Origin: a virus
Virus record (IMG/VR): IMGVR_UViG_3300042898_000364
Span: 1-41,391 of that record
Length of the DNA stretch: 41,391 nucleotides
Direction: 5' to 3' (one strand)
This document shows, in pieces, positions 1-6,312 of the stretch. A model generated the notes under the pieces. It did no database searches and was not told the origin of the DNA. It saw nothing but the letters and a program-made list of their open reading frames with translations. Numbering within the stretch: position 1 is the stretch's first letter; every line of letters begins with the position of its first letter. The translations under genes and the position numbers were made by a program.

Positions 1-77
1 CAAAAAGTAGGACCAGTCTCGTTTTCGATCTTGATCCTAATGTCTTTGATTCGTTTTTGTTCGTGACTTTCGCTCAT
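1..77 (-). CDS. Start of an unidentified gene, cut by the left edge
   Basis: Reading leftward from an ATG at 77-75, 25 codons are open to the window edge. The visible peptide begins MSESHEQKRIKDIRIKIENE and is rich in lysine, arginine and glutamate. Its ATG shares one base with the TAA stop of the upstream glycosyltransferase (TAATG), the same coupling seen at several other junctions in this window, which supports it being a real gene of the same operon. Too little is visible to name a family. Confidence 0.6.
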   Translation of the reverse strand, partial: MSESHEQKRIKDIRIKIENETGPTF

Positions 78-1030
78 TACCATCCTTCAATTCTACGAAT
101 AACTTCCATCTCTGTGACTAACGGACCTTGATTATGATAATCTGTTTGATAGTGTCGCTTAAAGAATTTGCTTTGCTCAGGGCTTAATGTACAGATAGGT
201 AAACCTAACTTATCACGCAATGCCTCACCGATCTTTTCTGCATAGACAGAAGGGTCTCTGTGTTCACATTCTTGCCATAGTACAGGGTAGTTATCAAACC
301 ATTGAACATTATGTGCGTCCCACTCTGTTAGTAAAGTCATATATGTGCCGAGTCTAGCACCGTATATGGCCCACATGCCGTTCTCTACATCCGCACCTAC
401 GTTCTGCCAAATAGTCAAGTTGTTTAAGTTACGACTCGCAACTGTTTCTTTAAACTCATCTACAGTAGGGACTTCGCCTTTGTTCAAGCACATCTTAACA
501 CCTTCTCTAAAGCCTGCTCTCCAAGCTTGAAAAGGTGTGTGATTGGGATACGTTGTGCTGTAGCAATCATACATCGCCCAATATAAGTTGTCTTTGCTAT
601 CTAAACAAAAGTCAGCGATACGAGCCGCATCTCCGTCTTTTTGATTTTCATGTGTCTTCATATTAGCAACATAAGTCTTTGTCCAAGAACTCATGCCACC
701 GTTACCGTAACGCAATCCATTGACAGCATTCACTGCTTTCCAACGAAATTGTGCTTTGCTATATGATGGATCTCGGCCCGTGAAGTCAAGTTGCATATTG
801 AAGAACGATTCGTCGGGCATGTTGTCCCCGTCAATCAATATGAATCGCTCAGTGTCGCTAGCGGCGCCGGCAGCTTTGTGGGCAGCATCAGAGCCTTTGA
901 CCCCGTCTACACGCTTGGCCCAAGGGACCATGTTCTTAATCTTTAGCCAGAATTCTTCTTTTTGTGGCTCGTCATAGCTTAGGTAGATGCAGTCCAAATC
1001 TGCTACATCAACAATATCATTTAAGCTCAT
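77..1030 (-). CDS. GT2-like glycosyltransferase (GT-A fold), phage-encoded
   Basis: The 317-residue protein has a GT-A-like layout. An N-terminal strand (CIYLSYDEP) is followed by a segment ending in FILIDGDNMPD at about residues 63-73, where D-G-D fits the metal- and nucleotide-sugar-binding DxD site. A glycine-rich YGNGGMSSWTK segment follows at about 109-119, of the kind seen in family 2 enzymes. The C-terminal half is rich in aromatic residues and has no membrane segment, so the enzyme is probably cytoplasmic. It would move a sugar from a nucleotide donor to an unknown acceptor such as a virion protein, phage DNA or host glycan. It overlaps the upstream gene by 14 bases and the downstream gene by one, so it belongs to the operon that also holds two GT8-like proteins. 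The fold call is fairly firm; the substrate is unknown. Confidence 0.6.
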   Translation of the reverse strand: MSLNDIVDVADLDCIYLSYDEPQKEEFWLKIKNMVPWAKRVDGVKGSDAAHKAAGAASDTERFILIDGDNMPDESFFNMQLDFTGRDPSYSKAQFRWKAVNAVNGLRYGNGGMSSWTKTYVANMKTHENQKDGDAARIADFCLDSKDNLYWAMYDCYSTTYPNHTPFQAWRAGFREGVKMCLNKGEVPTVDEFKETVASRNLNNLTIWQNVGADVENGMWAIYGARLGTYMTLLTEWDAHNVQWFDNYPVLWQECEHRDPSVYAEKIGEALRDKLGLPICTLSPEQSKFFKRHYQTDYHNQGPLVTEMEVIRRIEGW

Positions 1031-1367
1031 AAGTGTTTAGTTTCCATCTAATAATGTTATCACCTTCTGACGAAACTAAACTAATATCTTCTGCTTCACA
1101 TATCTGACCTTGAGTGATATGAGGCATGAGTTTAGAAACAATTGCATGGTTACTGGCAGTAGAAATTTTACCGTTAATGATTCGAATATCAGGGCGTGCC
1201 TGTGCAAAAGTAATAGCGTCAACTATCAGATAAGTACCTTCGGGTTTCTCGCAAGTATAGCAAGTGACTCGACCAGTATCTTCATCATAATATAGACGAA
1301 ACTCCGGAACTTCAATCTTGGGTGCTTCCCAAAGAATTAGTACTTCATCTTGTGTAGTTTCAGTCAT
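1017..1367 (-). CDS. Small conserved phage protein of unknown function
   Basis: A 116-residue protein I do not recognise as a named family. It has a probable beta-rich core (EFRLYYDEDTGRVTCYTC, then EGTYLIVDAITFAQARPDIR). It contains one C-x-x-C pair (CYTC, about residues 36-39), which on its own is too little to claim a zinc site. There is no signal peptide or membrane segment. It overlaps the upstream GT8-like gene by 8 bases and the downstream GT2-like gene by 14, so it is translated as part of the glycosyltransferase operon. A role linked to those enzymes is possible but only by position. Confidence 0.7.
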   Translation of the reverse strand: MTETTQDEVLILWEAPKIEVPEFRLYYDEDTGRVTCYTCEKPEGTYLIVDAITFAQARPDIRIINGKISTASNHAIVSKLMPHITQGQICEAEDISLVSSEGDNIIRWKLNTYELK

Positions 1368-2163
1368 AGGCTTTTAGTATTTTATTAGAAAATGTCTTCA
1401 CATGATAGTGAAAAGGGTAAAGCTGGGGGCAAGAATTAATTCTCAATGTGTGAGGTAATATTTCATACACTAATGCATCAGTCCAATCTTCAGTGGGAAG
1501 ATTGTTAATCAACCGTTTCATATGAACCATGCTCATTTCATCAAAGTTAGGCAATGTGCAATTTTCTACTCCCATAACATGTGTAGCATATGCGTATACC
1601 CAATCAGTAGTTGCCTCTTCATATGGGCTGCATTTGAGTGTGGACCTAAACTCAGACCAATTCTCAAACACATACCGAACTGTTTCAAAGAACTTCTTAG
1701 CAGTCTCTGACTTCTTAAAATATGTAATTGCGTTGTACGTATCGGGTAACTTGTTATCATCAATGAATCTACGATAGACCCGTGATGGACTTATCTCTTG
1801 TTTGAAATCTCTAATCTTAGTTGAGATTACCAAATCACGATGCTTCAACGCATCCCACCAATAGTCGATTGATCTAGGAAGATATATGTCTGCTTCTAGT
1901 TTTATAGTGTACTCATATGGGCTAGCGTCATATACTTGCCAATCATTGTTCAACTTCCAAAAGCTTTTAGGTGATTGATCTCCGTAAGGCAAAGGTATGA
2001 TTTTATCATATAGTGCAGTGTTTTTAATCTTATTGTTTGTGATGATAGATACTTTGGCATCAGGCATTGTGCGTTTTATGCTTTTTGCTAATGCTTCTGC
2101 GCATTTCTGATAAGTGTCTAATGTACCACCATCTTGTGCAACGATAACAAAACCTTTATCCAT
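1360..2163 (-). CDS. GT8-like glycosyltransferase paralogue with an E-A-D metal motif
   Basis: The 267-residue protein is related to the adjacent upstream gene: both carry a YDxSPYxxT segment leading into an acidic motif, a later F-K-K/R-x-x-x-AK helix and a C-terminal histidine segment. In this copy the acidic motif reads E90-A91-D92 (KLEADIYLP) instead of D-x-D, and the C-terminal site reads FHYHVK. In GT8 enzymes the DxD and a C-terminal histidine bind manganese and the nucleotide sugar, so an E-for-D change may alter or reduce activity. The start overlaps the upstream gene by 8 bases. No secretion signal is visible. Donor and acceptor cannot be told from sequence. Confidence 0.6.
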   Translation of the reverse strand: MDKGFVIVAQDGGTLDTYQKCAEALAKSIKRTMPDAKVSIITNNKIKNTALYDKIIPLPYGDQSPKSFWKLNNDWQVYDASPYEYTIKLEADIYLPRSIDYWWDALKHRDLVISTKIRDFKQEISPSRVYRRFIDDNKLPDTYNAITYFKKSETAKKFFETVRYVFENWSEFRSTLKCSPYEEATTDWVYAYATHVMGVENCTLPNFDEMSMVHMKRLINNLPTEDWTDALVYEILPHTLRINSCPQLYPFHYHVKTFSNKILKAYD

Positions 2164-2965
2164 TTTTTATTAACTCCATAAAGTTTTCTTTGTTCATCAC
2201 ATGAAAATCAGTGTCTTTGATATTGATATACTCTTTGCGAATCTTACCACGTTGCCAGTTGTCGAACATAACAGTGTATTCAGTATTGAACTCTGTTTCT
2301 TTATCGGCATACACTGATGTGTTCTTACCGACGTGAAGTAGGTTCCACGGGATAATATCTGACTCATGGTTCATATGTCCGTTGGCTATACGCAATGCTA
2401 ATGTCAATGCGTAATCGTTTCTATACACTCCCGCGATAAAGCTATGAATGTTTGCATAATGTTCATAGTTTTTTTGAACCATTTCTAAACATTCAAATAT
2501 TTGCTTTGCTCGTTTGGTTTTTCTAAATGTGATTACAGTTGCCCACAATGTGTTAAAGCTATAAGCACTTAACACTTCTTGCGGGGCTTTTGGATGCATC
2601 AAGAATGATGTGGTATCGTGACAGCAGAAGTCTTCACAAATATCAAAGGTACTTAATAACCTATTGCTATTAACCACATAGTCAGTGTCTAATAACAATG
2701 TTTCATCATACGGACTTAAGTCATATGCTTGATATCTACCTTTGTTAATCCACACTACATAGTCTCGAATGTTGTTCTTGTCTGGTTCCACAACAATCGT
2801 GTTGTCGAACTTGTAGGTGGAATTCTTTGGTATGCTGGATTCATCAGTAACTATTGTTACCGGAAGTCCCAGAAAATGATTTATTCTCTTTGCAGTATAC
2901 TCCGCCATAGCGTAGTAATTATATCTAGATGAGTTAAACGCAAAGAGTAGTGCGCCTCTATTCAT
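2156..2965 (-). CDS. GT8-like glycosyltransferase, canonical D-T-D motif
   Basis: A 269-residue protein with N-terminal MNRGALLFAF, a YDLSPYDET segment and the DxD motif D93-T94-D95 (LLLDTDYVV), followed by a C-terminal DFHVMNK that fits the metal-binding histidine of GT8-type enzymes. I chose the ATG at 2965 over one eight codons upstream because it overlaps the TGA of the upstream gene as ATGA, the usual coupled arrangement, and because the hydrophobic first strand begins right after it. It is the apparently intact member of a paralogous pair with the next gene. It probably transfers a hexose or similar sugar from a nucleotide donor. The acceptor is unknown. Confidence 0.62.
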   Translation of the reverse strand: MNRGALLFAFNSSRYNYYAMAEYTAKRINHFLGLPVTIVTDESSIPKNSTYKFDNTIVVEPDKNNIRDYVVWINKGRYQAYDLSPYDETLLLDTDYVVNSNRLLSTFDICEDFCCHDTTSFLMHPKAPQEVLSAYSFNTLWATVITFRKTKRAKQIFECLEMVQKNYEHYANIHSFIAGVYRNDYALTLALRIANGHMNHESDIIPWNLLHVGKNTSVYADKETEFNTEYTVMFDNWQRGKIRKEYINIKDTDFHVMNKENFMELIKNG

Positions 2966-3267
2966 CGTTTTTTCTCTAACTCTGCCCATTCATTTAGCCA
3001 CTCACGCATTACAGATTCGTAAGTTTCATTAAGTTTAGCTAAAAGTTCTGTACGATTTACCTCAACTGGATTTTCAAAGCTGTCAACTAAGATGACAGTT
3101 TCTGATTGAGAATTATTTAAAAAATTGATTGTTTGGAGATTTGCTCTCCAAAGCCCGCCTTGCTCTGCAACAATTAAGCGTGTTTCATACTTTTCTTTTA
3201 GATATGATTTGGCAGCGTTGTGGCTAAAGCGGGCTTTAGCATCGCTAATTAAAGTTTTTGTGTCCAT
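2962..3267 (-). CDS. Small conserved phage protein, first gene of the glycosyltransferase operon
   Basis: A 101-residue protein of unknown function, predicted mostly helical, with a central WRANLQTINFL segment and a strand (SETVILVDSF) followed by a charged, tryptophan-containing C-terminal helix. The start is well supported: AGGAG lies seven bases upstream and a late-promoter-like TCTAAATA lies about 17 bases upstream. It ends in an ATGA overlap with the GT8-like gene. I recall similar small proteins beside tail genes of marine T4-like phages but know no function for them. Confidence 0.7.
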   Translation of the reverse strand: MDTKTLISDAKARFSHNAAKSYLKEKYETRLIVAEQGGLWRANLQTINFLNNSQSETVILVDSFENPVEVNRTELLAKLNETYESVMREWLNEWAELEKKR

Positions 3268-3283
3268 AGATCACTCCTAAGAG

Positions 3284-3291
3284 TATTTAGA
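3284..3291 (-). promoter_or_regulatory. Late-promoter-like TCTAAATA before the glycosyltransferase operon
   Basis: On the minus strand the octamer TCTAAATA stands 16 bases before the ATG at 3267, with AGGAG between them. It differs from the GATAAATA copies elsewhere in the window at its first two positions (TC in place of GA). T4 late promoters consist mainly of TATAAATA recognised by gp55. The short gene-free gap and the position before a new operon support the call; the mismatches weaken it. Confidence 0.4.
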
Positions 3292-3315
3292 TAGACACAA
3301 GCACTCGCTTAAAAA

Positions 3316-4266
3316 TTATGATCCAGATACAGTTCCGGATAAAGTAATTGCACCCCAAGTATTAGATATGTGTGTTGTTGCGGGAGGTCTAACTGTCAAG
3401 GTAGTTGCTGAGTTAGCTGCTGCTGTCAATCCATCCGGTACTTCATCCCAAATAGTATAGACAGTGATGACAGATCCTGCATCACCGTTTGAGCCTTGTG
3501 TGCCGTTACTTTTTACAATCACACGAATGAATGTACTTAAATAACCACTAGGTCCGGTTGATGCAGTTTGTGTAAATGCCGTAACGTTTGATGTAGTCAA
3601 TGCATAATATCCGCTATTCGTACTAATTGTGGGTGCATTTCCGCCACCGCCTACTTTAGTGATTCCGTTGTATGATGTGCCTGCTACAGTTATTGCACCT
3701 GATGTTGGGCTGCTTAATACTACAGTGCCAACGTTGCTTGCTAGGTTATTTAACAACAAGTTAATACCAGTACCACTAGGATGTGCGCAGGTAATTGCTA
3801 GTTGGCCGCCTGAATTAAAGAAATAACGTGTAGCGTCACCGTTTGCAAAAGTAGCAGTGTGAGTAAATGTTATTGCCGAACTCCATGTACTGGCATATGT
3901 TGCGGTGTTAGCAGTGGTTGAACCCTGTGCTGCCGCATTTAACCTACTAGTGTATATAGTAGTTAGGTTAGTTGGAATAGCAGACAAGAACGTAACTGTT
4001 CCGCCGGCTGATGGTGCTGTAACGCTTGTAATGCTAGTACCCTGATGTGATGCTGAATTTGAAGTTCTATTAACCAAATTTGCCCAATCAGTAGCGGCTA
4101 CTGTTCCGCCCACTGACACATTGGCAACTGCTGTTTGACCATATCCTGCGTTTGTACCACCAGTTGCCCAAACAGTATTAAGTTTACCGCTTGAAGTTAC
4201 AGGGTTACCACCAACAAGATTGTTGAAGTCTGTGGCTTCAATTAAACCATATTGTGCGTAACTCAT
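3316..4266 (-). CDS. Fibre-like virion structural protein
   Basis: The 316-residue protein is extremely rich in Thr, Ser, Ala, Gly and Asn and nearly free of charged residues, typical of beta-rich trimeric phage fibres or appendages. Its N-terminus (MSYAQYGLIEATDFNNLVG) and the following GYGQTAVANVSVGGTVAATD segment resemble N-terminal attachment regions of short structural proteins in marine T4-like phages. It lies 9 bases downstream of another fibre-like gene and has an AAGGAT ribosome site. No enzymatic motif is visible. It probably sits on the tail or baseplate as an appendage; which one cannot be told. Confidence 0.6.
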   Translation of the reverse strand: MSYAQYGLIEATDFNNLVGGNPVTSSGKLNTVWATGGTNAGYGQTAVANVSVGGTVAATDWANLVNRTSNSASHQGTSITSVTAPSAGGTVTFLSAIPTNLTTIYTSRLNAAAQGSTTANTATYASTWSSAITFTHTATFANGDATRYFFNSGGQLAITCAHPSGTGINLLLNNLASNVGTVVLSSPTSGAITVAGTSYNGITKVGGGGNAPTISTNSGYYALTTSNVTAFTQTASTGPSGYLSTFIRVIVKSNGTQGSNGDAGSVITVYTIWDEVPDGLTAAANSATTLTVRPPATTHISNTWGAITLSGTVSGS

Positions 4267-4275
4267 CTTTTATCC

Positions 4276-5493
4276 TTATTTTATAATTACAATGGCTTCA
4301 ACTGTGCCAACGCCAGTTGTAGTCTTGTGTTCTAGTGCTCTTCCGATTGTGTTAAATGCATTTGCTTCGCCTTCTTCGGCAGCTCTTGCAATACCATTAC
4401 CTGCACTTACCAATCGTTGATGTTTATTAACTACACCAGTGACCTTTACCTTAACACGTCCGCTCATAGCGACCGGTGGGTGAGTTTGATCGTTACCTGC
4501 ACCAGCGTTCATTAAATAACCAGCTGTATCAGAAATGACTCCAAATACATCTTCACTTAATTCGTACTGAACCGCAGTAATTTCTTCCGTGCCGCCTAAT
4601 TCAACTACTGTACCAGCATCATATATGTCATCCGCAGCAAATCTTTCGGCCAAGTCAGCGTATGTAGCGTTTAGTCTTGAACCAGCACTTAACGTCCAGT
4701 TACCTGTCATTGTTCCTGCAGTAGTGTTTGCACCAGTAGTTAACACTGTAGTTTGCGTTTGAACGGTTAAAACGTTACCGTTGTACGTAGGTAGATAACT
4801 AGCTACGTTACTGTTACTATATGTACCAGCAAAAGAGATAGGATCACCGTTTGCATACATGTACTTGTCAGTACGGATACCGTATAAGTTTGCACCTGCT
4901 GAATTTCCTATAAACAAATTACCATTTGTCAATATAATTGCGTTACCAGACAGACCGCCGTTCACTGTCCATGTACCAGTCAAACTACCTGCAGTAGTAT
5001 TTGCACCAGCTGTTACGGTCGTTGTAGTGAGTGTTCCTATCGTAGCACTAGTTATGTTAGCATCTGCAATATTTGCATTGGCAGATACAGTTATGTAATT
5101 TAATGAGGCTGCGTTACTAGTTATGTTATTTGTTGCAGCCAAATTATTAGCCTGAACGTTTCCAGTTACTGTAACTGCACCAAAAGTAGTGGTACCTCCC
5201 GAGCTTGTAGATGTTAGTGCTAACCAAGCTAATGCGTTTGCTTCACCGTCTGTAGGACAGACATAAAGTGTGCTGTTGTTAGTGTTGTACCAAAGCTGAC
5301 CACGTATAGGATTCGCCGGAGGGGTTGTGTCGGCAAAGTTTTCTAGTTGATGGACAAAGTTGGTATCTAATGTCTGGCCGTAGCCGGCGTAGTTTCTACC
5401 AGGTAGCCCGATAGATGTGCTGGTGGTATTAATCGTACCATCGGGTACGGTCGTTAAAACTGTTCCATCACTTTTAACAATTGTATATGCCAT
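4276..5493 (-). CDS. Tail-fibre-like protein with a conserved C-terminal ADLAE-type domain
   Basis: The 405-residue protein has three parts. Residues 1-90 are an attachment domain with GLPGRNYAGYGQTLDTNFV and NPIRGQLWYNT, a combination I know from fibres of marine T4-like phages. Residues about 95-290 are Thr/Ala/Asn-rich beta repeats, including two related segments TAGANTTAGSLTGTW and TTGANTTAGTMTGNW. The C-terminal 110 residues begin YADLAERFAADD and continue with a VFGVISDTAGYLMNAG segment; this end domain recurs in many phage fibres and may be related to self-processing chaperone domains, though I cannot confirm that. GGAGTG lies seven bases before the start and GATAAATA about 24 bases before it. 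Its likely role is host recognition or a baseplate appendage. Confidence 0.65.
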   Translation of the reverse strand: MAYTIVKSDGTVLTTVPDGTINTTSTSIGLPGRNYAGYGQTLDTNFVHQLENFADTTPPANPIRGQLWYNTNNSTLYVCPTDGEANALAWLALTSTSSGGTTTFGAVTVTGNVQANNLAATNNITSNAASLNYITVSANANIADANITSATIGTLTTTTVTAGANTTAGSLTGTWTVNGGLSGNAIILTNGNLFIGNSAGANLYGIRTDKYMYANGDPISFAGTYSNSNVASYLPTYNGNVLTVQTQTTVLTTGANTTAGTMTGNWTLSAGSRLNATYADLAERFAADDIYDAGTVVELGGTEEITAVQYELSEDVFGVISDTAGYLMNAGAGNDQTHPPVAMSGRVKVKVTGVVNKHQRLVSAGNGIARAAEEGEANAFNTIGRALEHKTTTGVGTVEAIVIIK

Positions 5494-5517
5494 TTCAAAT
5501 CACTCCGATATTCTTCT

Positions 5518-5525
5518 TATTTATC
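5518..5525 (-). promoter_or_regulatory. Late promoter motif GATAAATA before the fibre genes
   Basis: The minus-strand octamer GATAAATA lies directly after the stop of the upstream gene and 24 bases before the ATG at 5493, with a GGAG ribosome site in between. It matches the late-promoter core known from T4 (TATAAATA) and the NATAAATA form in marine relatives. It would let the two fibre genes be made in larger amounts than the giant gene upstream. Confidence 0.6.
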
Positions 5526-6146
5526 TTAAATAGTTACTAAGTTAGTCAGAGCCTGAATCCTAACTGTGTAATCTATCTGAATTTGTCTATTCAAAGACTT
5601 TTGTACGGGGTGAAAAATAACATGAGTTAAAAGTCTAGTTATAACATTCCCGTCGTTATCTGTGCCATAATTAGCTAGCAACCCAAGTTCATCAAAAACA
5701 TACTCTCCGTCTGTTTGGGTACTATTGTCAAATGCGTTTTGCCCTGCAGGTTCACCGTAATCTAACAAACATTGTACTAAAATGTCAGTATAGACCTTAC
5801 CGGTAGTATGTGAAACAGTCATCTTATTTCGTGTAGGATCTAAGTTAAAAACGCTAGTATCATCAACAATCTTAGTATATGTCTGGTTATACAATGATGC
5901 ATTTTGACCAGTAGTGTTTGGAGGCAAGTATGTGATAACTCCGGTTTCGTCTACGCTTGCGCCACCGTTACCAAATGCCATTTCGTAGATTTCTCCGTAT
6001 CCACGACTGCTTAATGTGTCAGCAATAGCTTCTGACATATTTTCATAGTTGATAGCGTTCTTCTTATCCACTAAAACTTCCCCGGTATTGGGGTCATGGA
6101 TTTTAAGAAAACCTTCAATCTGATATGTTATTTGTATTCCTGACAT
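5526..6146 (-). CDS. Conserved virion-associated protein of unknown role
   Basis: A 206-residue protein with an N-terminal beta segment FLKIHDPNTGEVLVDKKNAI, a helix (NMSEAIADTLSSRGYGEIYEM), a glycine-rich loop (FGNGGASVDETG) and a C-terminal beta domain ending QIQIDYTVRIQAL. I recall homologues next to the large baseplate-associated gene in marine T4-like phages, but no assigned function. Its ATG overlaps the TAA of the mini-gene upstream (TAATG), and GAGG within that mini-gene serves as its ribosome site. It probably belongs to the tail or baseplate by position and beta content. A role joining fibres to the baseplate is speculative. Confidence 0.6.
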   Translation of the reverse strand: MSGIQITYQIEGFLKIHDPNTGEVLVDKKNAINYENMSEAIADTLSSRGYGEIYEMAFGNGGASVDETGVITYLPPNTTGQNASLYNQTYTKIVDDTSVFNLDPTRNKMTVSHTTGKVYTDILVQCLLDYGEPAGQNAFDNSTQTDGEYVFDELGLLANYGTDNDGNVITRLLTHVIFHPVQKSLNRQIQIDYTVRIQALTNLVTI

Positions 6147-6298
6147 TAGTTATCGCCTCTTTTTTGTACTAAAACTTCTTTTGTGTTTGGGTCGAAAATT
6201 TTCACGCTTGAGGAAAAGTAAAAGCCCCCGTGCTCATTAGGCTTGGTTTCGGGCTTTTTCTCTACTTTTTTCTGGATTGGCGTATGTTTTTCGCTCAT
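6146..6298 (-). CDS. Mini-gene, 50 residues, repeating the N-terminal motif of the next protein
   Basis: The ATG at 6298-6296 opens a 50-codon frame ending in TAA that overlaps the next ATG (TAATG). The first half is Lys/Pro/Glu-rich and disordered. The second half reads VKIFDPNTKEVLVQKRGDN, which aligns with LKIHDPNTGEVLVDKKNAI at the start of the downstream 206-residue protein, so the two share a common origin. No Shine-Dalgarno sequence precedes it and the gap from the giant gene is only 14 bases, filled by GATAAATA. A hairpin lies inside the frame. It may be a real small structural subunit, a truncated duplicate, or partly a leader for its neighbour. Confidence 0.55.
   Translation of the reverse strand: MSEKHTPIQKKVEKKPETKPNEHGGFYFSSSVKIFDPNTKEVLVQKRGDN
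6220..6258. terminator. Hairpin with 8-bp stem and T-tract, possible terminator inside the mini-gene
   Basis: AAAAGCCC at 6220-6227 is the exact reverse complement of GGGCTTTT at 6251-6258, with a 23-base loop. Each arm ends in a T-run on its own strand (CTTTTACTTTT on the minus strand, CTTTTTC on the plus strand), so it could weaken transcription in either direction. It lies just past the giant gene and could set the ratio of giant protein to fibre messages. The long loop makes it a weak terminator, and it lies inside a coding frame, so confidence is modest. Confidence 0.35.
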
Positions 6299-6302
6299 AA
6301 TT

Positions 6303-6310
6303 TATTTATC
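6303..6310 (-). promoter_or_regulatory. GATAAATA motif between the giant gene and the mini-gene
   Basis: GATAAATA occupies most of the 14-base gap between the TGA of the giant gene and the ATG at 6298, with only four bases between motif and ATG. If used as a late promoter, transcription would begin at about the start codon, giving a leaderless mini-gene message or mainly serving the next gene. The alternative is a chance AT-rich match around stop and start codons. Confidence 0.4.
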
Positions 6311-6312
6311 AT

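Noticed and set aside
2965-2989. Upstream ATG adding eight residues to the D-T-D glycosyltransferase
   Set aside because: The downstream ATG forms a 4-base ATGA overlap with the preceding gene and leads straight into the first beta strand.
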